Shown here: piece after piece, positions 1-12,419 of the stretch | How positions within the stretch are numbered: the first letter of the stretch is position 1 | Layout: each line of letters opens with the position of its first letter | DNA from: Symsagittifera roscoffensis | Taxonomy: Eukaryota; Xenacoelomorpha; Acoela; Convolutidae | Length of the DNA: 64,000 nucleotides | Assembly (NCBI RefSeq): GCF_963678635.1 | Contig: NC_087067.1 | Location: 13,244,844-13,308,843, forward strand | Direction: 5' to 3' | The notes under the pieces: generated by a model | Database searches by the model: none | Told to the model about the DNA's origin: nothing | What the model saw: the letters and a program-made list of their open reading frames with translations, nothing else | Program-made: the position numbers and the translations under genes

Positions 1-6
1 GAGCTC

Positions 7-3000
7 ATGAGTGAGGATCTGTTATTTACAAAAATATCGGAGCCAGAGATGACAGTCATCAATTTTGACGATCACTTCCGTGATCGCATGGGAGAAGTAG
101 AAAGAGGACACATCGAAGTGTTTCCGAAGCTTTGGAATCTGAGACCCTATGATAAAACGAATGGTGAAATAACCAGAGTGCCTCGTCTCACTGCAGCATA
201 TCATAAAGTGAGAGAAGAGACGAAGGACTGGGGTGATTACGAGAAGCTGCCGGAGGCAATCCCTGAATTCCCTCTGATAAGAAGGATGTTGCTCGGAGCA
301 GTCTCCGTGGTACAGACTCCTAGATTGGGAGCATTCGAAGCCAATGAAAGGAGAGTAGGGAATTTCGTGGGAACGATGGATCCATACTTTGTAGGGAGAA
401 ATGCCGCCGTGTTACAACACACACGATTTGCATATACGGATCAAGCGACGAGAAGGCCAATAAGTAACGCCGCGACTCCCAAGCCTGGAGGATTTGACGA
501 AGAATGGACGGGATTAGGCTTAGCTCCGATGAAGATGAGAGGCAGGACCGAACTGCCTGAAGCCTCCTTGATCCTGACTAGTGTGAAACCGGAGTTGAAA
601 GTGGGAGGAACACTGCAGGCGAGAACCTTCCTAGCACCCTTCGGCTGCGAGGAAATCAAAGTGGTCCATGGAGAAGAGGAAGATAGATCGGCCGGTATAT
701 TGATAATACCGAAGTTTCCGGAAGGAACCGACAATGATAAGCAAGGACCCTCGAGCTCAAAGAAGGATATGTCAGAAGGAGATGACGGACAGGGAGGAAG
801 CCGTCAGACCGAAGAACCCATGCAACAAGATGCAAGTCAAGCTGGTGGGGAAGACGACAGGGCATCGACAGGAGGAGCATCCAGTCTGGATTTCAATATC
901 TTCAGTGATCTTGAGAACAACGCAGAGACGTTGGAGACGACTGAGCCAGCGGATGAAGGCATCTCGACACTGGAGCCTCCGTCAGCCTTTATGGAAAGGA
1001 AACGGAATTTGCCGCAGAGCAGCTCTCCTGGCAATTCAAGAAATAACGACCAGAGAATCCTCATGGAATCACCTAGGAGGAGAAGAACAGAGGCTTCAGC
1101 CAGAGTACCTTTCTTGGGAACGCTGCCCGAAGAAGAATAGGAGGTACATCATCGAGACCACGAGAGTAGGACGGGATGCAAGTTGGACAGAGTGGCGTTC
1201 ATGGAAGAAGTCTGGACAGTGGTTCAGAGCTATGGGACCCAGTCCATTCTGAAAACGGGTCTCAATTAACCCTTGATGAGGGAAGTCCTTGACAAGCTTG
1301 ATGAGTGTGAAGGGAGACTGAGTGAGTTGTTGATCGACTCGGCCACTGATGAAAGTGAAGCGAATTCTCCCATCAAGATGACACCGCAGGACGATAAAGA
1401 AGAGGTGGTGTATCTGTCAACAACCAGGAGAGGAACGATGCAATCAAAATTGGTGATTGATAAGATCAATGCAATGAAAATGAAGTTAGGCAGCAGAGTG
1501 ATACCGAGGAGAGTCGGAAAGACGAAGGTGGATTCGGAGATATCGATGAAAGCTGTTAACTCAGCGAAAAGGAAACGAGTCGAAGAGGTCATGGATTTGG
1601 GACAAGGTGATTATCAATTGCCTGGCACCGACAAAATGTTGACTGATATAGCGATGGTGCCACCCATTCTCATGGCGGGAATAAAGTCAACAGGTTATAA
1701 ATCCAAAAAGAGTGACCGCACTCTGACTGGAGCAACCTTGGAAATGGAAATACTCAGCCACTTTGGAGAGAGCAAAATGAAAGACTTTAAGCCATCTCCC
1801 ATGAATCATGGAAAGGGAAATGTCGCAGGACAACTAGTACCAGTGGAGTATAACCGACTGACGGTATCGGAGGCTGTGTCGATAGATGAACCGGCCGGTG
1901 GATACATGGAAATGTTGGAATACCGAAACTCGGCTAGAGGGTACGTGATGGCTCTGGAAGACAAGGATGCCATGGATGGTTATCTGGAGACAATGTTGCA
2001 AGGCACCACCCTCAAGCAGAAGGCGTACGGGACTTTAGCATCGTCTGAGATACAGGCAGAAACAATGGAGCAGTTGGTGAGCCTTTCATGGTAAGCAGTG
2101 GTATTAAGGTATTTCGAAGAAGAGATGAGGACTACGCCAAGAATACACGCTCTCGTGGCAGTACCTTACATAAGAACAGAGGTACAACTGAGGTTTGCCT
2201 GGTGCATGATGGGACTAACTCGCGAAGAGTATGATTCAGAAGAAAGGAAGAGGTCAAAAGAAGAGAAGGTTTTCCTTATGACGAACCTGAGGGATCTGAT
2301 AATCCAAGAGGGAGCAGCAGTAGCGTGTGCGAAGCGGAGAGACGCTCTCTATTTCATTCGATTCACGATAGAGCAGATTTCAGTACCTGCATTGAACACT
2401 TGCATTAAGATGCTGAGGGAAGGCGATGAGCGAGCGAAAGCCTTACTCTTGTTAGCACTGCTGGATATGCAGCAAAGCAAACCGATGAGGGTGAACATGA
2501 AAGAACCCGAGGAGTTAGAACCCATGAGAAAGATAGACGAAATCAGGAGATTCTCAAACAAGGAGCTGAGACTCACTAAAGAATCTATGGGGGCACTGCC
2601 GAAGTCCAGTGAATACTGTGGACCGATCAACAAGAAATCGTATAGCTTCGTATCCGGAATCATAGGGATAGCGTACAACCCTTTCCTGAGTGAAGACATA
2701 CGCGATTGCTTCTTCGATTACGAGCAGGCGGTGTTACTAAGATTCTGGACGTCCAGAATTGTAACGATTAAGAGCGTTAACAATCCACAGGCCAAATTGG
2801 GATTGGTCTTGGAAGAAGATGTGACTGCACCTTCCGTACCAAAATCCGACAAAAGAGTGGAGTTTGGGTTGGGATTCTCAGATGAATTACTGAGAACGAG
2901 CTTGATGGCAGTGTGGGAATTGATGAGGCCATCATGGTGTCCTAGTCCCAACGCTGACTCGATATTACGGGCGACACAAGACGTGCAGAGGGAACTAAAT

Positions 3001-4680
3001 GCAGACTGTAACCTGCGTGACCTTAACATCATATATAATGTGATGAGAACGGCCTCTAGGAGCAACGGTGAAGATAAAGTGGAGTTGCCTGGCTGGGGAC
3101 CAGAAGACTGGGTCAAATCTGGTAGCTGTCTGGCGGAAGTCTGTGGACTGGAAGGTCACGTTTGTGGAGGTCTGGACTGTGTGAAGACCATAGAGAAACA
3201 ACACAAGCAATTGACGGTATTGTTTGGAAACGTAGTGATGAAAGCAAGAACAGAAACGGAACTGATAGCAGATTGCCATAGAGGGACCGAGGTGAATCTA
3301 GTGACTGCACTAGGATTCTACAGCATGTTTGGTTCTCTAGAGTCACTATTGAATCTAGAACAGGAACATGAGATGGTCACAGCCATCAGTGTAGAAGTAT
3401 TCCCAGGAGTTCTGCAGACTGAGCAGAAAAACATAGGAAAATGGAGGGAAGCGATCGAGACGGAAATGAACATCAGACACAGTGAGACTTATTGTAGGCC
3501 ATCAGGAGCACGATATTTGGTGGGTTCGACATTGGCTCCAATGTGCAAGAGCAGATACCTGGTACATTTCGTAGCCGTGGATGTAAAGAGTACGAGAACG
3601 ATCGTGGATCAAGCCTTCTCAGTGCCCAAGTGTGTGAGACTGGCGAGGATGTCCGAGAAATCTTACGAGTTGCTATGTAAGATGTTCTCAGCAGTTCCAG
3701 AGAGAACCAAGGATGAGTTGGAATCAATACTAGGAAAGAAGTTCATGGGATACGTGAGCGGGAACTTCAGTGACTTTGAGAGACAGAAACAGAGAGGATC
3801 AACTGTCACAGATTACAATACAGTAGACGAGAATGATGAAGTCCACCGGGTGATGATGGAAGTGGAACCATTACTGGAAGCTTCGGGAAAACGTAATTGG
3901 GGGAGCATCATGTTGACACATGACGAGTTTCCTTGCCACTGCTTGCTGCAGACCTGGTGGTATCCCAAGCGTAGTAATCTGATGTTGATCTGGGACTCTG
4001 GAGAGCTGCTCTCCATGGGTTTACCAGACTCATCACAGCCCATAACGATAGTAATAGTGGGGGTTATGGTGGCAATACGATGGCTGGAAGCTCACGTAAG
4101 AGAGAACAAAAAACAGGAAGCGCCAACGAGAGAACAGTTGCGGAAATTGGATTGTCTAAAAGATTTAGATCTTTTTGAGACAATGTGCAAAATTCTAAAC
4201 ATTCCGATGGAAGTGAAGAAGATATGAGCAAGAAAACGATTGATGCCATGGTTCAGAGCTAACATGACTGCATGGTTGTACGAATATGCTAAAAAGCATA
4301 TGTCGAAGCACGGCAGAGTGTACAGTGAATATCAGCTGGACATTGGAGCAGGAGCTTTCAAGCGGGCTCTCGTGACTCATCGGAATGCAGTGACCACTGC
4401 TGTGAAAAGAATTTCCAGGACAAGTGAACGTAGTGGAAGGGAGAAGGCAGAGATGTTAAAGGAAGATTTGGAGAGAAATGTGACGTTGTGTCTCGTCAAC
4501 AGCTTCTGCAGGAACAGAGAATCTAACGTGGATCCCCTACCTTGTTGCAAACAGAGGGTAGAAGAGCTGAAGTGTTGGAGGACGGCTTCCAACAGCGTCA
4601 GGATAGCTAACGACGTGTTGCAGGATACAGAAACTGAGAGTGCAGAGTCATTATCACAGGAGGAGGAAATGGAACACTGA
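7..4680 (+). pseudogene. ORF3 of giant Ty3/gypsy element A, unknown protein, four in-frame stops
   Basis: The whole stretch reads in one frame and is broken only by TAG at 1138-1140, TAA at 1267-1269, TAA at 2092-2094 and TGA at 4225-4227, ending at TGA 4678-4680. I see no frameshift. The start ATG AGT GAG is the same as in copy C (47623), where it overlaps the ORF2 stop. The first ~240 residues are mixed alpha/beta-looking, residues ~240-360 are acidic and Ser/Gly-rich, and the rest looks mostly helical with a Cys-rich patch near 3120-3185. Near 4045-4080 there is a short hydrophobic stretch, too short for a confident membrane segment, and there is no signal peptide. I do not recognise the family. 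It is conserved with 47623-52176 and with the tail at 21838-22551, so it is a genuine element protein. It could be structural, but no function can be assigned. Confidence 0.7.
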
Positions 4681-6286
4681 CGAATAGCCGAAAAACGAGA
4701 TGCAAAAAGAGATGAAATTAGAAGAATTTAGAAATTTTAGAACTTCTAAACGACGATAAAAGAAGAAAATAAAGGAGTGATGAAGAAAAAGTTAAAACTC
4801 AGAATTGTTTTATGTGTGTGAAAAACCTCAAGTGAGAAACCAAGCAACCAAGTTGTAATTGAAAACTGAAACATTTAGTTGAGTTTTGAAATTGTTGCCT
4901 TTATAAATTTGCATTTTGATTTTAGTTGAGTGGCTTTAGAGACACTTACTTACCATTTATATAGAAAGGCTTGAGTGAAGGAGTATATTTAAATATTCCA
5001 GCCTACATGACTGTTTTTAATCAGCTAGAAGAACTGATCACTTTGTGGTGACGTGAAAGGCTTGGGTAATATCTCGAAGAGGGAGATTGTTTCATTGTTC
5101 TTTCTAACCACAGAGTTTCTTAGTTTTAATATTCAGGACAATAACAAGCGAGATTTCCGAAGGTAAGAAGCATAGTAGGATAATTTTAGCTTGTTGGTTG
5201 GCAGGACTGTCCTGCAAACCAACACCTTTTAAATCTAGGAGAAAAAGTTTTAATCAGGACATTGACATTGGAAGTCGGAAAATATGTTTTATCTTAGGTC
5301 ATATCCTCAATGTGCGGATTAATGAAAGAATTTGAAGGCTATAGTGATGTAGTATGATGCCATTTATATTCTGCAGTGAGTCGATATGACGTGGATAAAA
5401 GTAATTTCGTGCATATTGTAAATTCTGTTCGATGACACTGTATCTATTTTACGAACATTGCGAGATTCAATGAGGACATTGACCGGACTGTCCGCGGAGT
5501 ATGTGACATTCGACCAGAATGTGCCAAAATGCAGATTCGGTGATTTCGAATTTTTAGCAGCGAACCTTCCGAATTGGCGATTTAGAAGGAATAAGAACGT
5601 TATTCGAACGATTGGACTAAACGTGAAGGCTGAAGGATTCGGAAACTCCTAAATTTTAAATTTTCGAAGTGATGACGTAACAATTCTTAGAAACGTCAAA
5701 AACGGCCATTTTGGCAGAAAAACTGAAAAGCAACACAACAACGATAGTTGCGCTGACGAAAACAACGAAGATTGTGATAAAAAACCACAGAGAGAAACAG
5801 AAGTAACAGAGACCGCTCCAAGTTGCAACTATTGTGTCGCTACAATAGTTGCAAGGCAGTTACTAACAACAGTGAGGGGTGGAAACCAGCCCTCCGGGTT
5901 ATAGAGAAATCAAGCTTAACGTGCTTGATTCAGTGGATCCGAGAATCAGGAGGGGTTTCGGGACTGAAACTTTTATCGTTTTATATGAACTTTTAGCTTC
6001 CCTATTATGTCCTGAATTGAATTTAATTAACATCCGAATTCATTCTACTAAGATGAGAATCTAGGAGTTGGGGGAAAGGGTTGATCCATCTTCGATGAAG
6101 ATGATGATTTTTATCTACAGAACAAAAACAATAATAATTCAATAGGTAGTAGTAGCCCTGTTTTTAGGAGTGACCTCGTGGTCTGGGGATACTGAGACCC
6201 AGCCATGAGCTCACTATTTCTGCATGTAATTAAGTTAATTTGAGTGTTTTGACCGAAGCCGAAAGCAGTAACGTTTTTTGTCGACC
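4681..6286 (+). repeat. 3' untranslated region and diverged 3' LTR of element A
   Basis: There is no credible gene. The segment follows the ORF3 stop and is AT-rich. Parts resemble the B LTR in order: the block near 5465-5515 (GAGGACATTGA, then GGAGTATGTG) matches B at ~6817-6855, the CCTGTTTTTA block near 6158 matches B ~7479, and GACCGAAG near 6251 matches the B LTR end. This suggests a diverged LTR running up to about 6275-6286, directly against the B LTR. The exact LTR borders of A cannot be fixed from this single copy. Confidence 0.5.
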
Positions 6287-7742
6287 TATGAACAGCTGAA
6301 GGCTTGGGAGGAGATTGTGATCAGCTCCGATGACGAAGAGGCACTATTGAAACAGATCACAGTGTCAAATATATCTGGATCGGGTACCTCGAGGGCGAAG
6401 AACACGAGGTGAGCCTGTGGCTCAAAAGGAAATTCTAGAGTCTTGAGTCTTGAGAGGGAGGGGGCTCGAGGGTGAACTCGGATGAAATCTGGGTTCACCA
6501 AAAAGAAATTTTAACAAATGAGATATTGTTATTAATATGCTATATCTATTATATAAATCAAAATGCTGCATGACAATTTCCTGATTGAATAAGACAAAAG
6601 AAAATTTAAATTACCGGCTTAAAACGAGAATTCATAGGTGCAGGTGTGTGCAGATTTTGACTGCTGTTTAGCGATAGTGTGAGAATTTTATATGGTTGTG
6701 AATTTTGGAAGGTAGATAAACTTAAGTCTGCTGCAAACTTCTGTAAATGACCACTGGCACTGTATCTTGAGTGACACTCGGGTTTCTGGGGATTCACTGA
6801 CAGAGACAGCACGCGATGAGGACATCGATCTTGAGTCCGGGGAGTATGTGCCAGTCGGTCATATCTGCAGGTTTGACCTTGAGGGACACGAAAATACGTG
6901 ATTTTGGAGTGAAGTTTTAATTTTCAAAATTTTGAATGGAGCCTGTCATGCTCAGTTTTCTCGCACCAGCTGAAAACACAAAATGAAAAATCAGAACGAC
7001 TGAATTTGCAATTGCGGGAAAACACTTAAGAAAACAGCAGGAAATTGCTATTCGCAATTTCCAGATACAAAATAATACACGAGTAGAGCCGTCTTGTCCT
7101 GAAATAGGAAGAGAGATAATCACGAGAAGAGAGAATAACCATTCGAACCGAACCAGAGTGAACCTTCAACGAAAAGGTGGACAACTTGAGTGTCCCAATG
7201 GTTCAGACAATAACTCCAATTCTAGAGTCAAAACTTATTTCTGTTATCAAAGATGATTAGTATTGAACTTATCTAGTTATCTTATTTAATTCTCGAGTTG
7301 CTTATCAATTTAATTACTCCCTGTGCTTGAGTGCATCAACATGTGAGTCCCTAATTTAATTTTCTCGAGTGTGTTTTATGATTGTTATGTTGAGATAAGG
7401 CGAGTTTTAGGTTGATTCATCTGAAATGGATCAAAGTTCCACTGTCCATTAAAAAGTAACTTAACGGATTGTTCCGACCCTGTTTTTAACGACGTTCGTG
7501 TATTTTGGGTATTTTGAGACCTAAGTATGGGAACGTTCTTATTTTCTAGAGTGGGGGATATTTTGGTAGTAGCCTTTAAGCTGTAACGGGTTCTAGTCTC
7601 ATGTCGCAGGCGAACCGAATTGGCTCCGACCGTTCTTGAGGTAGAAAAACACAAGAGATAGTGTCCCTGACTCTTGAGCCAATGGTTATAGGGCCCTATT
7701 TTTCTTAAGCCTCATACGTGACCGAAGTAGGCGACTGTTACA
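6287..7742 (+). repeat. 5' LTR of element B (~1.45 kb)
   Basis: This is nearly identical to 22428-23883, with about 1% differences plus a few single-base indels by eye. It ends in CTGTTACA and starts around TGAACAG (6289), an imperfect terminal inverted pair of the TG...CA type. The first ~120 bases are coding in the 3' copy, where they hold the last ~41 codons of ORF3. The left border is uncertain by a few bases because CCTA is shared upstream of both copies. It is followed by the B leader and gag, so it sits as the 5' LTR. Confidence 0.75.
6552..6558 (+). promoter_or_regulatory. TATA-like box in B 5' LTR
   Basis: TATAAAT lies about 265 bases into the LTR. The same motif in the same context occurs in the B 3' LTR (22691-22697) and in the more diverged C LTR (52317-52323). 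Its conservation between subfamilies supports a promoter role, but transcription is not shown. Confidence 0.4.
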
Positions 7743-8240
7743 TAGTGTTTTTATGGCGCTCCTGGGTGTTTTAACGACATCATGACTACGGAGTCGAACC
7801 CACTTGACACAGCTCCGGGCCGCATGCCCATTCTAGAGTACCGGTGGTACGGTTCAGCGGGAACTTGTAAACCTTCCGGTTGTACCGTGATAGCTTTTCA
7901 AAGAAAACTTGAGAAAACTTCCTGGTACGCTCTCCGAACGAGGCCTAGCTAACCAAGTAAGGGGGGGTAACTAGGGGGACAAAAACACGAGCAAAAAGAC
8001 AAAAAACGAAACAAAAACAAGAAAAAAATATAGAAAAAGGAACAAAAACCATAAAACAAAAAGACAGTGATTTTGATACCGGATCATTTGGATCAAACCT
8101 TTATATTAATTAAATAGTATACCCATACTGTTTTATAAGACCAATCGTTTCGATCAATCTAGCAATTTAAACCAGTGACTTCAATAAGGTGCCCGAGTGG
8201 GGGGCGTTGTTAAGGGTTTTCAGATAGATTGCAACCTAGC

Positions 8241-8445
8241 CGGACCACTAGGAGACTTGACTGGAAGAGGTGACCAGCCGAGTGGGAAAGTGGTTCACAA
8301 GGATCGAACCGGACCACTAGAAGACTTGACTGGAAGAGGTGACCAGCCGAGTGGGAAAGTGGTTCAGAAGGACTGAGCTGAACCCACTGGAAACTTGACT
8401 GGAAGAGGTGACCAGCCAAGTGGGAAAGTGGTGCTGCTGTCAAGT
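8241..8445 (+). repeat. ~70-bp leader repeat, three tandem copies
   Basis: Units begin near 8241, 8310 and 8381, each with ACTTGACTGGAAGAGG, then TGACCAGCC, then GTGGGAAAGTGG. Element C carries a single copy at 30533. The same unit start is the junction point of the 3.2 kb tandem units in C (33964, 37138, 40364). Confidence 0.8.
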
Positions 8446-8632
8446 GCAGAACAGAGACAACCAGCACAGGATCACTACAAGAGGACGCACAGGGGTATTC
8501 TCAAGTTGGGCAACGGGTATCGTTAGAAGCCACATTACACTATAGGAGATAAGTGTAAAATTGGTTAAGCGGAGCCCCATTGTTTTGAGGAAGTTTTTAC
8601 ACAAGCAGGCCTGGAAACAGGTCTACGGTTTT

Positions 8633-8642
8633 CTCTCGAGAG
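8633..8642. promoter_or_regulatory. Leader palindrome CTCTCGAGAG (candidate RNA dimer or packaging signal)
   Basis: A perfect 10-bp palindrome, followed ~20 bases later by a CTTAAG inverted pair. It is kept in every leader copy in the window (30811, 34241, 37415, 55014, 59733). The role is inferred only by analogy with retroviral dimer-initiation sites. Confidence 0.35.
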
Positions 8643-9308
8643 GTTTAGCACCCGGCGCTTAAGGGATTTTTCGACTTAAGAGGGGGGCTAAAGAAGGGGG
8701 GAGGTTAGAAGGGGGGCTGGTTAAGTTAGAGGTTAGCGGTTGTAAATTGTAAAAAGGGGGGACACGTTAGAGTAACTAATTGTTCGGCATCGTCGATTTA
8801 GTTACATTAGATACTTACACGCGTTGGTTATAAGAAGCGGATATCCAAATTTAAAATCAGGTTAAGGTAGGTACCCTGGTTGGATCGGTAGGGGGGAACG
8901 GACATAGACAGTTTTTGTGATACCCTATAAGATCGCTAGCAGGGGGGAGGAAAACGCGTGGCAATCGGGTACCAGACATTTTTTCGGACAAAGATTGACA
9001 TCGGTCAACCTTGAATTTCAGGAGAATTCATCCATCTGTTTTTGAAATTTTTTCCAGTCTAAATCTTTACGTTTTGGTGAAAACTTGTTGTTGGTATTTT
9101 AACGAACAGGTGATCACAAGATACCTGCGGGGAATTTAGGGTTTCAAATAGCCTGAAACATAGAGAGGGAGACAAATACAGGGGGATTAGTATTTGGGTT
9201 TTGACCATTAAATTTTACTAGAGCTCAAGTGGTGGTAAAAGGTACAGTGGTTCAATAGTCCCTACAACGAAGAAGAAGAGATCCGATATCCAGACACTTA
9301 GTGACAAG

Positions 9309-9838
9309 TCTTGAGACAGTACCGAAGAAGTCTTGGGACATTGCAGTCTGGGGACAGTCTTGGAGCAACACGGTCTTGGGACAGTCTCGGGACAGAGCAG
9401 TCTTGGGACAGTCTTGGGACAGTGCAGCCTTGGGACAGTCTTGGACCAGAGCAGTCTTGGTACGAAACAGTCTTGGGACATTGGTCTTGGGACATTGGTC
9501 TTGGGACAGTGGTCTTGGGACATTGGTCTTGGGAGGTGGTCTTGGGACATTGGTCTTGGGACATTGGTCTTAGGACATTGGTCTTGGGACATTGGTCTTG
9601 GGACATTGGTCTTGGGACATTGGTCTTGGGACAGTGGTCTTGGGACATTGATCTTGGGACAGTGGTCGTGGGACATTGGTCTTGGGACAGTAGTCTTGGG
9701 ACATTAGTCTTGGGACAGTAGTCTTGGGACAGTAGTCTCAGTGCAAGGGTCTTGGGACAGTGGTCTTGGGACACTGACAAGAAGTACTGGGACAAAACTG
9801 AATAGTCTTGGGACAGTAGAGAGAAAGTCTTGGAACAG
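9309..9838. repeat. 14-bp minisatellite in B leader
   Basis: A tandem array with core unit TCTTGGGACATTGG and variants (ACAGTGG, ACAGTAG). Because three units equal 42 bases it is open in several frames on both strands; the resulting Trp/Gly/Leu-rich or Pro/Gln-rich reading frames are artefacts. It sits in the same leader position as the 63-bp arrays of element C and shares the GGGACA core. Confidence 0.9.
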
Positions 9839-10063
9839 CATAAAGAAGGGGGGGTACTAAAAGAGTACTAAGTCAGGTTGAAGTAACCAATTGCAAAATC
9901 AAACTTTCTATTCAATCCTAACACATAGAAATTTCATAAGCTCAGAAAAAGTTGTTTTTAGCAAATTGTAAAATTCTTTTTACAAAATTTTGTCAAAAGA
10001 GGTTTTAACCTTAGAGTAGAATTTTGTAGATAGTAATACTGTTAATAGGAACAATTATAAATA

Positions 10064-12396
10064 ATGAGGCGTAGCAGGGTACCGGTAGCTGAAAGAAGAT
10101 CTACCGAGGCGAAGACAAAGTATAATTCGTCGCTACGTAAAACAACATCAATGGGTCCGAAGGTAACAAAGAAGAACTTTTCAGTTAGTATGGTCAACAC
10201 GAGGAGTACTACGGAGAACAGAGCAAAAGTGGGCACGGAAGGGGAACGAGTAGAACCCACCATCGAGATTGAACTAGAGACACCGGATCAAAGTGCAGAT
10301 GATGTGGGAAAGAAAACGACAGAGTCAACTCCGATGCCCAATGCGGAAGAACCTAATCCGAAGCCCATGGAGTTCTCACCAATAGACAACGTGGAAGACA
10401 CAACAGGCAACACGCCAGAAACGGTGAAGGATGAATCTCAAAAGAGAACGTCTTTTACTGAAAGGTTGGCGATGATGGTCGGAATGAAATCGAGAGACGC
10501 AGCAGTGGAGGAGACGAAAGCCGAGAAAAGCAAAACATTCGGAACAGTATCCACGAGAACGACAGAGACCGACCAAAACGAGGATCAGAAAAAACCGGGA
10601 CCAGCGACCGACTACAGGACAACAACGGACCATGGAACAACTACTCTTGAGCTAAGCGATTTGATGGCGAAGCTAGATCAGATAGACGAGAAAAACTGAA
10701 GCACAGCGAGGAGGATAGAAATGTGATACGGAAGGAAATGAGAAACAACAAACATGAGTACCTGGACAACTATTTCCATCTAGCGAGAGCAACGGAGGAA
10801 AAGCTTCAGCAGATGTCTGACAAAGTAGAAACCACTGATGGAGAGCGAGACAAGAACATCAGAAAATACATGCTAGAAGTGAAGCAACGATATGACGCAG
10901 TGAATAGCCAGTTGGGGAGTTTGGAAACGAGAATGGATACGATGAGTAGGGACCAGGCTGAAAGCTCAAGTGCTATACAGACAAAGTTAGACGCAATCTT
11001 GAGGAATTCAACACCACAAGACAGGCCTGCGGCAGAGCGGACACAAGGTAATAGAGTTGACTTCGTGGAACCACAAAGGAACAAACGACAGTCAACACCG
11101 TTACCAATAACCCGTGAGGCCGCAAGTACGGCACCGGTGGGGGCCAAGGCTATTATAAAAAATGGAACAGCGAACACAACAAGTGGTCCAGGAGACTCCA
11201 CGACTCAGAACAACGTGGGACCGGATGCCATGACATGGGCAAGTACCTGGGAAATGATGAACAGGACACTAGAGGCCTTCGCTACAAGGAACACCGACTC
11301 GAGTGACAGAGGAAGCAACAAATCCAGGAAAACTTTCAAGAAACCAAAAGAATTCAAAGATGGATGCATTGACACTTGGGTAGAATTCATGAGGTTGCAT
11401 TTGGAACAAGACAACTTGAACGATGAGAGGCAGGCATGCACAGCGATACTGAGCAATCTGGAAGGCACGGCATTGAAATGCGTGGTTGCGAAGAAGGAAG
11501 AGGAACGCGACACAGCGGACAAAATCTTTGAAATATTGTTAAATAGATTCGGCTCAGGCATGAAGGGTCATCAAGCGATGATGCGATTTGAAAACAGAAG
11601 ACAAAGGGACGATGAATCGATAGACAGGTTCCTAGATGATCTTGAGAGCTTGAGAAGAAGGAGTGACCCGGAGGAATCTACCAATTGAAGGAACTTCAGC
11701 ATCGCCTCAAAGTTCATTGATGGGAAAAAGAGTGATGACTTGAGAACGATGTTAGCAACATACTATACATTGTCGAAAGACAGTGCACCAACTCCAGAAG
11801 AGATGAGACAGAAGTCAAGAGAATACATGCTAATGAAACTCAAGAAATACTCGTACTCAGACAACAGGAATACGCAAGGGGGGAGTCAGCCACAAAGGTC
11901 GTCATGGTACAAGCCCAGAGATGACATGGACAAACGCAGATCATGCGCTAACTGCGGGTCAACTGATCATCATGTGGCGGATTGCACGACATACAAACAT
12001 GGCATGAAGAGTTTGGGATATGCACCCGATGAGGAAGATATGAGCCAGATGGAAGAACACGAGTTCTATAGTGGCTTGATCATCAAAATAGGTGCAAGAT
12101 GCTTCTTCTGCAACCAAGAGGGGCACTTCAGGATGGACTGTCCGTTGTTTTGGGAAGCGGTTAAGAATCAGAGTCATCCAAAACACAAGTTGGCGCTAGC
12201 AGCGGTACAGAACCAGAGAAACAGACAAGGTGAATTTGAGACGAAAAACCTAGAAAAACCAAGTGCGGAGCTACCGACGAAAACAGTGAAAGCTGTAACA
12301 CAATTTAATAGTGCAATAGAGGCCACGGCAAAGAACGCCCTAGAAATAAATTATGAGAAGGCGGCAGCGGAGGCTATCAACAGCGGCAGCGGCTGA
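10064..12396 (+). pseudogene. gag: Gag polyprotein of element B (Ty3/gypsy type), disrupted
   Basis: This would encode the capsid/nucleocapsid protein that packages element RNA in cytoplasmic particles. The start is ATG 10064. A basic N-terminus is followed by a coiled coil (about 10640-10960), then a capsid-like retrotransposon gag domain (about 11330-11690), then two CCHC zinc knuckles: CANCGSTDHHVADC at 11944-11985 and CFFCNQEGHFRMDC at 12100-12141. A one-base shift in an A-run near 10690 moves the frame, an in-frame TGA lies at 11686-11688, and another shift near 12370 passes into the following Gag-Pol region with a Gln/Arg-rich coil. The double knuckle and domain order are typical of Ty3/gypsy. 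As it stands it cannot give a full protein. Confidence 0.85.
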
Positions 12397-12419
12397 AGCA
12401 AGAAATCGAAAGACAGAAA

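Larger units (their letters stand above)
7743..10063 (+). other. 5' leader of element B (no gene)
   Basis: A 2.3 kb untranslated leader lies between the LTR and gag. It is homologous to 30283-31430 of element C: both hold a GATACC...GGATCAAACC block, a GACCAGCC repeat, a CTCTCGAGAG palindrome and a CTTAAG...CTTAAG inverted pair. No ORF of substance is present apart from those created by the minisatellite. A possible primer-binding site, TGGCGCTCC, begins about 11 bases after the LTR end (near 7754); this is weak because the usual gap is 0-5 bases. Confidence 0.6.

Noticed and set aside
3992-4110. ORF3 as an envelope glycoprotein with a C-terminal membrane anchor
   Set aside because: The hydrophobic run near 4045-4080 is short and followed by more than 190 charged residues; there is no signal peptide or glycoprotein-like Cys pattern.
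7770-7845. GAGTCGAACCC as a minus-strand tRNA T-arm (B box)
   Set aside because: No matching A box, acceptor stem or anticodon arm could be found around it.
9218-9838. Long open frames on both strands rich in Trp-Gly-Leu or Ser-Gln-Asp-Pro repeats
   Set aside because: They are created by the 14-bp minisatellite, which is open in several frames; no start context or conservation, so not genes.
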